From the NCBI GenBank assembly GCA_900320255.1, contig ONRS01000036.1, forward strand, positions 1 to 35,279: 35,279 nt of DNA. The letters run 5' to 3'. The position numbers and the translations under genes were made by a program. Under the pieces are notes generated by a model. The model did not search any database and was not told the origin of the DNA. It saw only the letters and a list, made by a program, of their open reading frames with translations. Shown here piece by piece: positions 16,265-24,306 of the stretch (positions within the stretch are counted from its first letter, which is position 1; every line of letters starts with the position of its first letter). Source of the DNA: an uncultured Prevotellaceae bacterium (GTDB taxonomy: Bacteria; Bacteroidota; Bacteroidia; Bacteroidales; Bacteroidaceae).

Positions 16265-17401
16265 ATGAAACCGGAACAAATACAAGACAAGCGCATCGCA
16301 TTGCTGTTATCGGGTGGAGTTGACAGTGCCGTGGCACTGCACCTGCTGAAGGAACAAGGGCTCACACCCGATTGTTTCTACATCAAGATTGGGGCTGCGC
16401 CAGAAGAGGGTGGCGACCAGTGGGACTGCAGCATGGAGGAGGACATGGAGATGGCTACTGCCGTGGCTGCCAAGTACGGCTGCAAGTTAGACGTGGTGGA
16501 CTGCCACAACGACTACTGGGAACGGGTGACGAGCTACACCATGGAAAAGGTGAAGGCCGGCTTCACGCCCAATCCTGACGTGATGTGCAACAGGCTCATT
16601 AAGTTTGGCGCCTTCGACGAGAAGCGGGGCAAGGACTACGACCTCATAGCCACCGGCCACTACGCGCAGACGGAAGAGGAAGAAATAGTAAATCGTAAAT
16701 CTGTAAATAGTAAATTGAAATGGCTGTGCACCAGTCCGGACCCGGTGAAGGACCAGACCGACTTCCTGGCACAGATTTACGACTGGCAGCTGCGCAAGGC
16801 ACTGTTCCCCATAGGCCACCTGCTGAAGGACGAGGTAAGGACCATAGCCGAACGCGAGCACCTGGTGAATGCCAAGCGCAAGGACTCGCAGGGCATCTGT
16901 TTCCTCGGGAAGATCAACTACAACGACTACGTGCGGCGCTACTTAGGCGAGAAGCCAGGCGACGTGGTGGAGTTAGAGACAGGCAAGAAGATTGGGCAGC
17001 ACAAGGGCTTGTGGTTCCACACCATCGGCCAGCGCCACGGCCTGGGTTTCGGCGGCGGTCCCTGGTTTGCCGTCAAGAAGGACATGGAGCAGAACGTGCT
17101 CTACGTAAGCCACGGCTACGACCCTTCGGCCGCCTATCGTGAGGAGTTCCAGGTGGGTGACATTCACTGGCTGACCCTCGACATGACGAATGACGGGGCA
17201 TGGGACATGGAGCACGGAGCAGAGATTACCTTCAAGATTCGCCATACGCCAGAATTCCACAGGGGCATGCTCACCCAACACTCATCACCCGTCACCCTGA
17301 AAACCCTTGACGGCCCCATACACGGTGTGGCACCCGGACAGTTCTGCGTCATCTACGACAAAGAGCACCACCGCTGCTACGGAAGTGCAGAAATCATCTG
17401 A
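16265..17401 (+). CDS. mnmA: tRNA-specific 2-thiouridylase MnmA
   Basis: Cytosolic enzyme that thiolates U34 of tRNAs for Lys, Glu and Gln using ATP. 378 aa. PP-loop LLLSGGVDSAVALHLL near the N-terminus, the family Cys in NPDVMCNRLIKFGAF, GHYAQTEEE, SPDPVKDQTDFLAQI, the catalytic Cys in KDSQGICFLGKINYNDYVRRYL, and the C-terminal domain (GKKIGQHKGLWFHTIGQRHGLGFGGGPWFAVKK). The start at 16265 fits the usual MnmA beginning a few residues before the PP-loop. Oddity: residues 142-151 (VNRKSVNSKL) are encoded by GTAAAT repeats, in the variable loop between GHYAQTEEE and KWLCTS. The sensor-kinase cluster begins 31 bases after its stop. Confidence 0.95.
   Translation: MKPEQIQDKRIALLLSGGVDSAVALHLLKEQGLTPDCFYIKIGAAPEEGGDQWDCSMEEDMEMATAVAAKYGCKLDVVDCHNDYWERVTSYTMEKVKAGFTPNPDVMCNRLIKFGAFDEKRGKDYDLIATGHYAQTEEEEIVNRKSVNSKLKWLCTSPDPVKDQTDFLAQIYDWQLRKALFPIGHLLKDEVRTIAEREHLVNAKRKDSQGICFLGKINYNDYVRRYLGEKPGDVVELETGKKIGQHKGLWFHTIGQRHGLGFGGGPWFAVKKDMEQNVLYVSHGYDPSAAYREEFQVGDIHWLTLDMTNDGAWDMEHGAEITFKIRHTPEFHRGMLTQHSSPVTLKTLDGPIHGVAPGQFCVIYDKEHHRCYGSAEII
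16688..16716 (+). repeat. GTAAATN repeats in frame inside mnmA
   Basis: Units GTAAATC (7), GTAAATCT (8), GTAAATA (7), GTAAATT (7). The one 8-base unit keeps the phase so that no TAA falls in frame. The same word family lies outside genes at 29240-29277 and 30551-30610. Confidence 0.85.
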
Positions 17402-17432
17402 TATCATTCCCTCTCTATATCACAAAAACAAT

Positions 17433-19517
17433 ATGTCGATAACTATACTACTAACCACCATCATAAGTCAGACGCTCATCGTCATACCCCTTGCGGCATT
17501 GACGGTTATACTCATCTTGGCCATGACGGGTGGCGCTCTGATTTACTATGACAGACTGTATCACCATATAGAACGGCGTGAGTCAAGATCCATTCACCAC
17601 CATAATCAGGAGTTGGCACTCATTCTGCGCTCAGAACAAACCTACGTGTGGACATACGACGTGCTTACACGTAAATACCAACGCATCAGCACTGACGGCC
17701 AGTTGGAAAACGAATACACGCCCATAGACTTCTCACGCTTCTTCGACCGCGATGAATTTGAGGAGCTGAGAGCAGTTATTTTCTCGGTCAGGGACGGAGT
17801 GAGAGAAACCGCCACCCTACTCATTCACGGGCCGAAAGGCATCGACGGTGATGAGCAAAAACGCTACGAAATAAGGCTGTCGGTCTATCAACGTGACGAG
17901 ACAGGCGTGCCCACCATCATATTGGGCACACAACGCGACATTACCTACGAGAAACAGCGCAGGGAGCGCGAACGCGAAGAGCTGCTGACATTCCAGAACG
18001 TGTTTAACTCGTCACTTGTTGACATGGTGTTCTACGACGAGAACGGCATCATCACTGACATCAACGACTCTGCATGTCGCACATTCCAGATTAAAGACAA
18101 GGCGGCACTCATCAATGCCCGCCAACATCTTAAGGAGGTGAGCTATTTCGAACATACAGACATCAAGCAGCTGGAGCAAACCCACTGCACCACCCTGATT
18201 GATATAGAGGCGATGGTGATAGAAGGACGCAAGGCCATGTCGGTAGAACGTAAGGGACAACTTTACTATGAAATCATGCTTTACCCCATCTCCGACGAGT
18301 CTGGCGAGATGTTGGGGTTCTTCCTGCAAGGCCGTGACACCACCGACCTGGTAGAGTCATTCAAGATGCAACGCGAGTCCATGCGGGAACTTCAGAAAAC
18401 TACCGAAGAACTAAAAAAACACATAGAAAACATCAACCTGGCCCTGCAAACGGCCGAATGCCGCATCATGACCTATCTGCCCGATAAGCATTCGCTACAG
18501 ATAACCAGCGACCTCAATCTGCCGCAGTACGAGCTGTCGCAAATAAGGGCGCTCGACTGCATACACCCCGACTGTCGTCTGAAGGCGCGGCGTCTGATGA
18601 ACCAGTTGGACCACTGCAGCATCAAGAAGGTGGAAGAACGGCTCAAGACCGTCTTCAAGGACCAAAGACAGCAGAACATCTGGCTGACCTTCATCGGAGT
18701 GCCTGTCTATGGCAATGACGGGCGCATCACCCACTACTTCGGCATGAGCCGTAACGACACGAAGATCATCAACACAGAGAACCGTCTCAAGGCCGAGACA
18801 CAGAAGGCACTGGAGGCTGAAACGGTCAAGAATGCCTTCCTGCTCAACATGAGCTACGAGATTCGAACCCCCTTGTCGAACGTTTTGGGATTTGCCGAAC
18901 TCTTCGACAGGGAGCACGACCCCGATGACGAGCATATCTTTGCCGAAGAGATTAAGAAGAACTCCAACGCGCTGCTTAATCTGGTAAATGACATTCTTTA
19001 CATCTCGCGCATTGATGCCAAAATGATAGAACTTAAGAAGCAACCTACCGACTTTGCGGCAGTCTTCGATGCCCACTGCCACATGGGGTGGAGCGCCAAC
19101 ATGAAGCCAGACATTAAAGCCATAGTGGAGAACCCCTACGAGCACCTGACGGTAGTCATCGACGAAGAACTGACGGGCAAAATCATAGAGCAACTTGCCT
19201 CCATGTCCATCTTCTACACCAAGGAGGGAATGGTACGCGCCAAGTACGAATACCGCCAGGGAGCGCTGAACATCACCATCGAAGACACTGGCAGGGGCTT
19301 CAGCCAAGAAGTGCTGCCCCACATTTTCGACCGTTTTGGCCGCAACAAGAACGAAGAACAGTTTGGAACAGGCCTGCTGTTGCCCATTGTAAAGGGTCTG
19401 ACAGAACTCATGGGCGGCATCATCGAGGTAACATCAGAGAAAGGCAAAGGCACCACTGCGTGGGTCAGCATTCCGTGCGAGCTCATCAGCAGCGAAAAGA
19501 AGAAACAAATCATATAA
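17433..19517 (+). CDS. Membrane sensor pseudo-histidine kinase (Tyr in place of His)
   Basis: 694 aa. N-terminal hydrophobic segment (residues ~3-36, one or two membrane helices), then about three PAS-like domains (roughly 60-175, 190-310, 345-450), a linker, a HisKA-like dimerisation domain (~465-530) and a C-terminal HATPase-like domain. The H-box reads MSYEIRTPL, so the phospho-acceptor His is Tyr475. The N-box reads EQLASMSIFYTKEG and lacks the catalytic Asn. G1 (DTGRGF), F (IFDRFGR) and G2 (FGTGLLLPIVKG) boxes are kept. It should therefore not autophosphorylate on His but may still bind nucleotide. The ATG at 17433 is chosen directly before the membrane helix; earlier in-frame codons overlap mnmA. 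First of four sensor genes and paralogous to the third. Confidence 0.88.
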   Translation: MSITILLTTIISQTLIVIPLAALTVILILAMTGGALIYYDRLYHHIERRESRSIHHHNQELALILRSEQTYVWTYDVLTRKYQRISTDGQLENEYTPIDFSRFFDRDEFEELRAVIFSVRDGVRETATLLIHGPKGIDGDEQKRYEIRLSVYQRDETGVPTIILGTQRDITYEKQRREREREELLTFQNVFNSSLVDMVFYDENGIITDINDSACRTFQIKDKAALINARQHLKEVSYFEHTDIKQLEQTHCTTLIDIEAMVIEGRKAMSVERKGQLYYEIMLYPISDESGEMLGFFLQGRDTTDLVESFKMQRESMRELQKTTEELKKHIENINLALQTAECRIMTYLPDKHSLQITSDLNLPQYELSQIRALDCIHPDCRLKARRLMNQLDHCSIKKVEERLKTVFKDQRQQNIWLTFIGVPVYGNDGRITHYFGMSRNDTKIINTENRLKAETQKALEAETVKNAFLLNMSYEIRTPLSNVLGFAELFDREHDPDDEHIFAEEIKKNSNALLNLVNDILYISRIDAKMIELKKQPTDFAAVFDAHCHMGWSANMKPDIKAIVENPYEHLTVVIDEELTGKIIEQLASMSIFYTKEGMVRAKYEYRQGALNITIEDTGRGFSQEVLPHIFDRFGRNKNEEQFGTGLLLPIVKGLTELMGGIIEVTSEKGKGTTAWVSIPCELISSEKKKQII

Positions 19518-19532
19518 GATCAAAGAACACGG

Positions 19533-21539
19533 ATGAACATGACGACTTATACCAGCATAACCCTGTTCAGCCTCGCAATGATAGTACTCCTTATCATCAT
19601 TGTGCTGGCTGTTGGCATACGCTATCTTGTCAAAAAACGAGTGGCAAGAGCTACCGCCAAGGCTATGGAGGTCAACAAAATCATGCTACATGCCATAGGC
19701 CACAGCGAACACCTCATCGTGGCACTGGCCCTCAAGGAGAACATTTTCCACAACGTTCACGACAAACGGCTGCCCGCTGACGGGCTACCACTTAAGAAAG
19801 CCCGGGAAATGGTACACCCTGACGACCGCGAAGCCTACGACAATTTTGTAGAGGCACTGCGCTATGGCGAAAAGCAGGAGGACACGCTGGAGTACCGCTT
19901 CAACACCAACTATAAGGGCGGAGAGCCCGTATGGCACTTCATAAAGAACCATGCCGCAGTGGAAAACGACAGGGCCGGCAATCCCACTAACATTATCTTC
20001 ACCATGACCGACGAGACTGACGAGGAACACATCAGGCTGGGCAACGACTACATGACCGACAAATACCAGCAACTGTTCGAGGACTCCATTGTCGGCTTGT
20101 CGTTCTACAATGCCGAAGGACGGCTCATTGAATGTAATAAGATGATGAGGGAAATATGCAACTTCGAGGAGCGCTATGACCGTCTTTTCTACGACTCCCC
20201 CATTTACGACCTGGCCCACTTCAACGTCAGCAGCGAACACCCGGAGGAGTCCTGGTTCTGCTCGCACCTGGAACTGCCCAAGCGTGACATTAACAAATTC
20301 GTGGAAATACGCGTACACCCCATGTTTGACAGCAAGGGAAAGCTGAAATACATTGCCCTGGCCGTACGTGACGTGACCGAAGAGCGCAACCTCTATCTGC
20401 AAAGCAGAGAGAACGACAAGAACATTCTCAAGGCCAACCACGACATTAAGCAATACGAAGAACAACTGCACTACCTGCTGGAGAACAGTAAGATGCACGT
20501 TTGGCACACAACGTTCAAGGAGGGCAGCATTGAGTTCATGAGCGACTTGCACAACACGGTTGCCAAGATGACCATCGAGGAATTTACCAACACGCTGCAA
20601 ACTGACGAAAAGGACATTGCCATCAAGCGACTCACGCAGCCCATGGACGAAAAAGAAGAGAGCATCATCATCAGCCGTCCCTTCAAAAACATGCTGGAGA
20701 AAGACGACAAGGTGCACTGGTACAACCTGATGAAGATTCCTGAGTATGACGAAAACAAAGTGCAGACAGGCTACTTCGGACTGATACGCGACGTGACTCT
20801 GCTCATGGAGGAGCAGGAAATGCTGCGCCGCGAGACGGAGCGCGCCAACGACTCTGACCGCATGAAGAGTGTGTTCCTGGCTAACATGACCCACGAAATA
20901 CGCACCCCGCTGAACGCCATAGTGGGCTTCAGCGACCTGCTGCAGGCCATTGACTCGCCTGACGAGAAACTCGAAATGATGCGTATTATACGCAATAACT
21001 GCGACATGCTGCTCAGGCTCATCAACGACTTCCTGGCCATATCGACCATTGAGAGCAACGGACTGTCTATGAACATCAAGGAAATTGATTTCGCAAAAGA
21101 GTTCAACGACTTCTATACGGGGCTGACACAGCGTGTGGGCGAGACATCTGTGGAGTTCATTTGCGACAACCCCTACGCGTCGCTGATTACGAAACTCGAC
21201 ATAGAGCGCATAGGACAGGTCATCACCAACTTTGTCACCAATGCCGTCAAATACACGCAGCAGGGCCATATCAAAACAGGCTACAAGGCAGAGCCGGACG
21301 GGCTCTACATCTACTGCGAGGACACTGGGACCGGCATTGCAAAGGAAGACCGCGAACGAATATTTGAGCGATTCGTCAAGCTCAACGACTACATACAGGG
21401 CACAGGACTGGGACTAAGCATTTGCAAGGCCATTGTGGAACGCTGTAACGGTACCATCGGCGTTGAGTCGGAGTTGGGCAAGGGTTCCACGTTCTGGTTC
21501 CGCATTCCCTGTGAAATATTGGGAAAGGTAAAAAAGTAA
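19533..21539 (+). CDS. Membrane PAS-domain sensor histidine kinase (active-type)
   Basis: 668 aa. One N-terminal membrane helix ([23 protein letters not shown], ~10-32) with almost no periplasmic part, then two or three PAS domains ([28 protein letters not shown]... VRDVTEERN). HisKA follows with [15 protein letters not shown] (His454), then HATPase with N-box [12 protein letters not shown] (Asn570), G1 [11 protein letters not shown]-box IFERFVKL and G2 [16 protein letters not shown]. All catalytic boxes are intact, so it can probably autophosphorylate. It lies 15 bases after the pseudokinase. The PAS-to-HATPase part is closely similar to the fourth gene of the cluster. No receiver domain is fused. 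The stop TAA lies in AAGTAAA repeats. Confidence 0.93.
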   Translation: MNMTTYTSITLFSLAMIVLLIIIVLAVGIRYLVKKRVARATAKAMEVNKIMLHAIGHSEHLIVALALKENIFHNVHDKRLPADGLPLKKAREMVHPDDREAYDNFVEALRYGEKQEDTLEYRFNTNYKGGEPVWHFIKNHAAVENDRAGNPTNIIFTMTDETDEEHIRLGNDYMTDKYQQLFEDSIVGLSFYNAEGRLIECNKMMREICNFEERYDRLFYDSPIYDLAHFNVSSEHPEESWFCSHLELPKRDINKFVEIRVHPMFDSKGKLKYIALAVRDVTEERNLYLQSRENDKNILKANHDIKQYEEQLHYLLENSKMHVWHTTFKEGSIEFMSDLHNTVAKMTIEEFTNTLQTDEKDIAIKRLTQPMDEKEESIIISRPFKNMLEKDDKVHWYNLMKIPEYDENKVQTGYFGLIRDVTLLMEEQEMLRRETERANDSDRMKSVFLANMTHEIRTPLNAIVGFSDLLQAIDSPDEKLEMMRIIRNNCDMLLRLINDFLAISTIESNGLSMNIKEIDFAKEFNDFYTGLTQRVGETSVEFICDNPYASLITKLDIERIGQVITNFVTNAVKYTQQGHIKTGYKAEPDGLYIYCEDTGTGIAKEDRERIFERFVKLNDYIQGTGLGLSICKAIVERCNGTIGVESELGKGSTFWFRIPCEILGKVKK

Positions 21540-21558
21540 AAAGTAAAAGGGGAAAAAG
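21524..21558 (+). repeat. AAGTAAA/GGTAAAA repeats at the end of the second sensor gene
   Basis: A purine-rich run of AAGTAAA-type units contains the TAA stop at 21537-21539. It is roughly complementary to the TTTTTACC array at 21607-21641, so both could pair across the start codon at 21562. Confidence 0.75.
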
Positions 21559-21561
21559 AAT

Positions 21562-24300
21562 ATGAGCATACATACTATTAATAAGGTGAAGGGATGGGTG
21601 AAACGGTTTTTACCTTTTTACCTTTTTACCTTTTTACCTTTAAATGCGCTGGCACAAGAGCAGCCACAACGCACCTATACCGCAGAGCATCCACTCATCT
21701 ACGAAGACGTTTGGGATCTTTGGCCCTACTGCTTCCTCAACGAGAAAGGAGAGCCCGACGGGTTCAACGTGGAACTCATCAAGCTCATATTCAAGGAACT
21801 CGGCATTCCCTACACCATCAAGCTGACGTCACGCCAGGAAGCCTTCAACGACCTGAAGGCCGGCAAGTCCGACCTGACCATGGCCCTCTCGGCCGGCTAC
21901 CACGACGAGTACGGACAGTACGGCCAGAACACCATCACGCTGTTTACCCAGAGTGTGGCCACGCCGAAGAGCAAGGACATAGAGATTTACAACTTCAAAG
22001 ACCTGGGCAAGCACAAGGTCATCGTCAACGACAACAGCCTGGCTCACCGCCTGATGGGCGACTTCGGCTGGAGCGAGAACGCCATTCCCACCAAGGACAT
22101 ACGCGAGGCCATCCGCACGCTCAGCGTCAACGAGGAGGGCCAGATACTCTGGAACACGCTCTCGCTAAAGTGGATCATTCACCAGTACCAGATAGACAAC
22201 CTGAACATCACCCCCGTGAACATGCCCCACGGAGAGTACAAGTTCATGTCGAACGACGTAGCACTGCTGGCTCAGTTAGACAGCATCTACACCGTGCTGA
22301 GCACCGACGAGAAGCTGCTGGCCATGCAGAACAAGTGGTTCTACCCCGAACGCCAGGAGAAGCAGCTGCCACAGTGGGTGTGGTACGTCGTGGCTCTGGT
22401 GGGCGCGCTGACGCTCATCCTGCTGACCTACGTCATCGTCTATAGGCTGCAGGCACAACGCATCAATCGGCAGAACAGCCGTCAGAACAAGCGACTGGCA
22501 CTCATCATGGGAGCCAGCAAGCTGCGCATGTGGACCTTCGACACGACGACGCGCCTCTTCACCTGGCACGACGAGGACGGACAGCCGCTCTACCACTACA
22601 CCGCCGAGGAGTTTGCACAACGCTACCCCGCCGCCGACTTCCAACGCCTGAAGGAAGCCATCAGCAACATTGAGCAGGCCGACAACGACCAGCACCCCTC
22701 GCCCCTCACCCTGCAGCTGAAGGCCATCGACTCGGAGGACGGCGACGACGCGCTGCACGACTTCCTGGTGACGCTCTCCGTCCTGCGCCGCAACAAGGAG
22801 GGACGCCCCTCCGTCATCATAGGCACCAAGAAGGATGTCACCAGCAAGCAAGTACAGCAACGCGCCACCGAGACACTGGAGCTGCGCTACTGGTCCATCT
22901 TCAACACCCCCATGCTCGGCATTCTGTTCTTCAACAAGGAGGGACGGCTGACGGGCATCAACCAGAAGGCGCGCACCATCCTGGAGTGGACCGGGCTGCA
23001 CATTGACGACCTGCAGCTCAACTACGACGACGTGCAGCGACGCATCAGCGAGCTTCGCAAAAGCATCAAGCAGCGCAAAGCACCCGTCAGCGGCGACCAC
23101 GCCGAGCCGTTGGGCACCTTCCTCTTCTGCCGCGACGTCACTGCCATGGTGCAGAAGCAGCAGCAGCTCGCCATGGTCGAAGACGAGCTGGAGCAGAAGA
23201 ACAAGGAGCTGAGCCGCTACGTCACCAACATCAACTACATTCTGGAGAAGGGCACCATGCGTCTGGCAAGCTATTCGCCCGAACAGCACACACTGACCAT
23301 CTACCACCAGATAGGCCGCCAGCAGCTGGTTCTCACGCAGGCCCGCTGCATGACGTTCATTGACAACCGCCACCAGCGCAAGGGCATGCACATGCTTTCC
23401 GACATGGACGACTGCATCAACAAGAAGCAGACGGCCGACATCAAGACCACCATACGTGCACGTGGCAGGCTGACGCTCTACCTGCACTTCTGCCTCTACC
23501 CCGTCCTGAACAAGGAGGGCAAGGTGAAGGAGTACTTCGGCTTCTGCCAGGACATTTCGGAACTGAAGAAGGCCGAGAGCCTCCTGCGCGAAGAGACGCT
23601 GAAGGCGCAGGAGATAGAGAACACGCAAAACAAGTTCCTGCGCAACATGCTGCAGGAAATCCGAACCCCGCTCAACGTCGTGGTGGAACTGGCAGCACAG
23701 CTCGACGAGGAGCATCCCGACACGGAAGGCCGCAACAGCGAAATCATACAGAACAACGCCCAGCAGCTGCTGGAACTCATCAACAACATCCTCTACATTT
23801 CGCGCCTCGAGGCCCACATGGTGGAAATCAACCCCCAGCCCACCGACTTCGCGCAAGTTTTCAAAGCCCACTGCCAGCAAGGCTGGGCTCAATACAGCCG
23901 CGACAGCGTACGCTACATTGTGGAAAGTCCCTACGAGCGACTCGTCGTCGATATAGACGAACCGAACCTCGGACTGGTCATTGAGCGCATCTGCACCATG
24001 GCAGCCCACAGCACCCAGGACGGCACCATCCGTGCCCGCTACGACTACATTGGCCGCAAGCTCTTGATATCGGTCGAGGATACGGGCGAAGGCATGGATG
24101 CCGACGAGCTGCAACACCTGCACCACGAAATCAGCCAGCGCAACAACAACAGCAAGACACTGGCCTGGGGCATCTGCAAGGAACTCATCGACCAGATGGG
24201 CGGCACGCTGGAAATCAACTCCGAGCGCGGACTCGGCACCACGGTATGGATTACCCTGCCCTGCACGGCTACTGACATTAAACGACGGAAAATCATTTGA
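21562..24300 (+). CDS. SBP-domain sensor pseudo-histidine kinase (Gln in place of His)
   Basis: 912 aa. Signal peptide ending NALA (~residue 31); a periplasmic family-3 solute-binding domain (~40-262; [36 protein letters not shown]); a membrane helix (~270-296, [23 protein letters not shown]); PAS-like domains; then HisKA/HATPase-like domains. The H-box is [15 protein letters not shown] with Gln698 instead of His. The N-box ([16 protein letters not shown]) lacks Asn, the F-box is decayed and G2 reads [12 protein letters not shown] instead of GTGLGL; only G1 (DTGEGM) is clear. It is more degenerate than its paralogue at 17433. Residues 16-27 of the signal peptide are encoded by an 8-bp repeat. 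It probably senses a small ligand and acts through a partner kinase. Confidence 0.9.
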   Translation: MSIHTINKVKGWVKRFLPFYLFTFLPLNALAQEQPQRTYTAEHPLIYEDVWDLWPYCFLNEKGEPDGFNVELIKLIFKELGIPYTIKLTSRQEAFNDLKAGKSDLTMALSAGYHDEYGQYGQNTITLFTQSVATPKSKDIEIYNFKDLGKHKVIVNDNSLAHRLMGDFGWSENAIPTKDIREAIRTLSVNEEGQILWNTLSLKWIIHQYQIDNLNITPVNMPHGEYKFMSNDVALLAQLDSIYTVLSTDEKLLAMQNKWFYPERQEKQLPQWVWYVVALVGALTLILLTYVIVYRLQAQRINRQNSRQNKRLALIMGASKLRMWTFDTTTRLFTWHDEDGQPLYHYTAEEFAQRYPAADFQRLKEAISNIEQADNDQHPSPLTLQLKAIDSEDGDDALHDFLVTLSVLRRNKEGRPSVIIGTKKDVTSKQVQQRATETLELRYWSIFNTPMLGILFFNKEGRLTGINQKARTILEWTGLHIDDLQLNYDDVQRRISELRKSIKQRKAPVSGDHAEPLGTFLFCRDVTAMVQKQQQLAMVEDELEQKNKELSRYVTNINYILEKGTMRLASYSPEQHTLTIYHQIGRQQLVLTQARCMTFIDNRHQRKGMHMLSDMDDCINKKQTADIKTTIRARGRLTLYLHFCLYPVLNKEGKVKEYFGFCQDISELKKAESLLREETLKAQEIENTQNKFLRNMLQEIRTPLNVVVELAAQLDEEHPDTEGRNSEIIQNNAQQLLELINNILYISRLEAHMVEINPQPTDFAQVFKAHCQQGWAQYSRDSVRYIVESPYERLVVDIDEPNLGLVIERICTMAAHSTQDGTIRARYDYIGRKLLISVEDTGEGMDADELQHLHHEISQRNNNSKTLAWGICKELIDQMGGTLEINSERGLGTTVWITLPCTATDIKRRKII
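21607..21641 (+). repeat. TTTTTACC octamer array forming a signal-peptide core
   Basis: Four perfect TTTTTACC units plus TTT. Three units are 24 nt = 8 codons, giving FLPFYLFT then FLPL as the hydrophobic core of the signal peptide. The array is open in the other frames as well. Confidence 0.95.
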
Positions 24301-24306
24301 ACAGCC

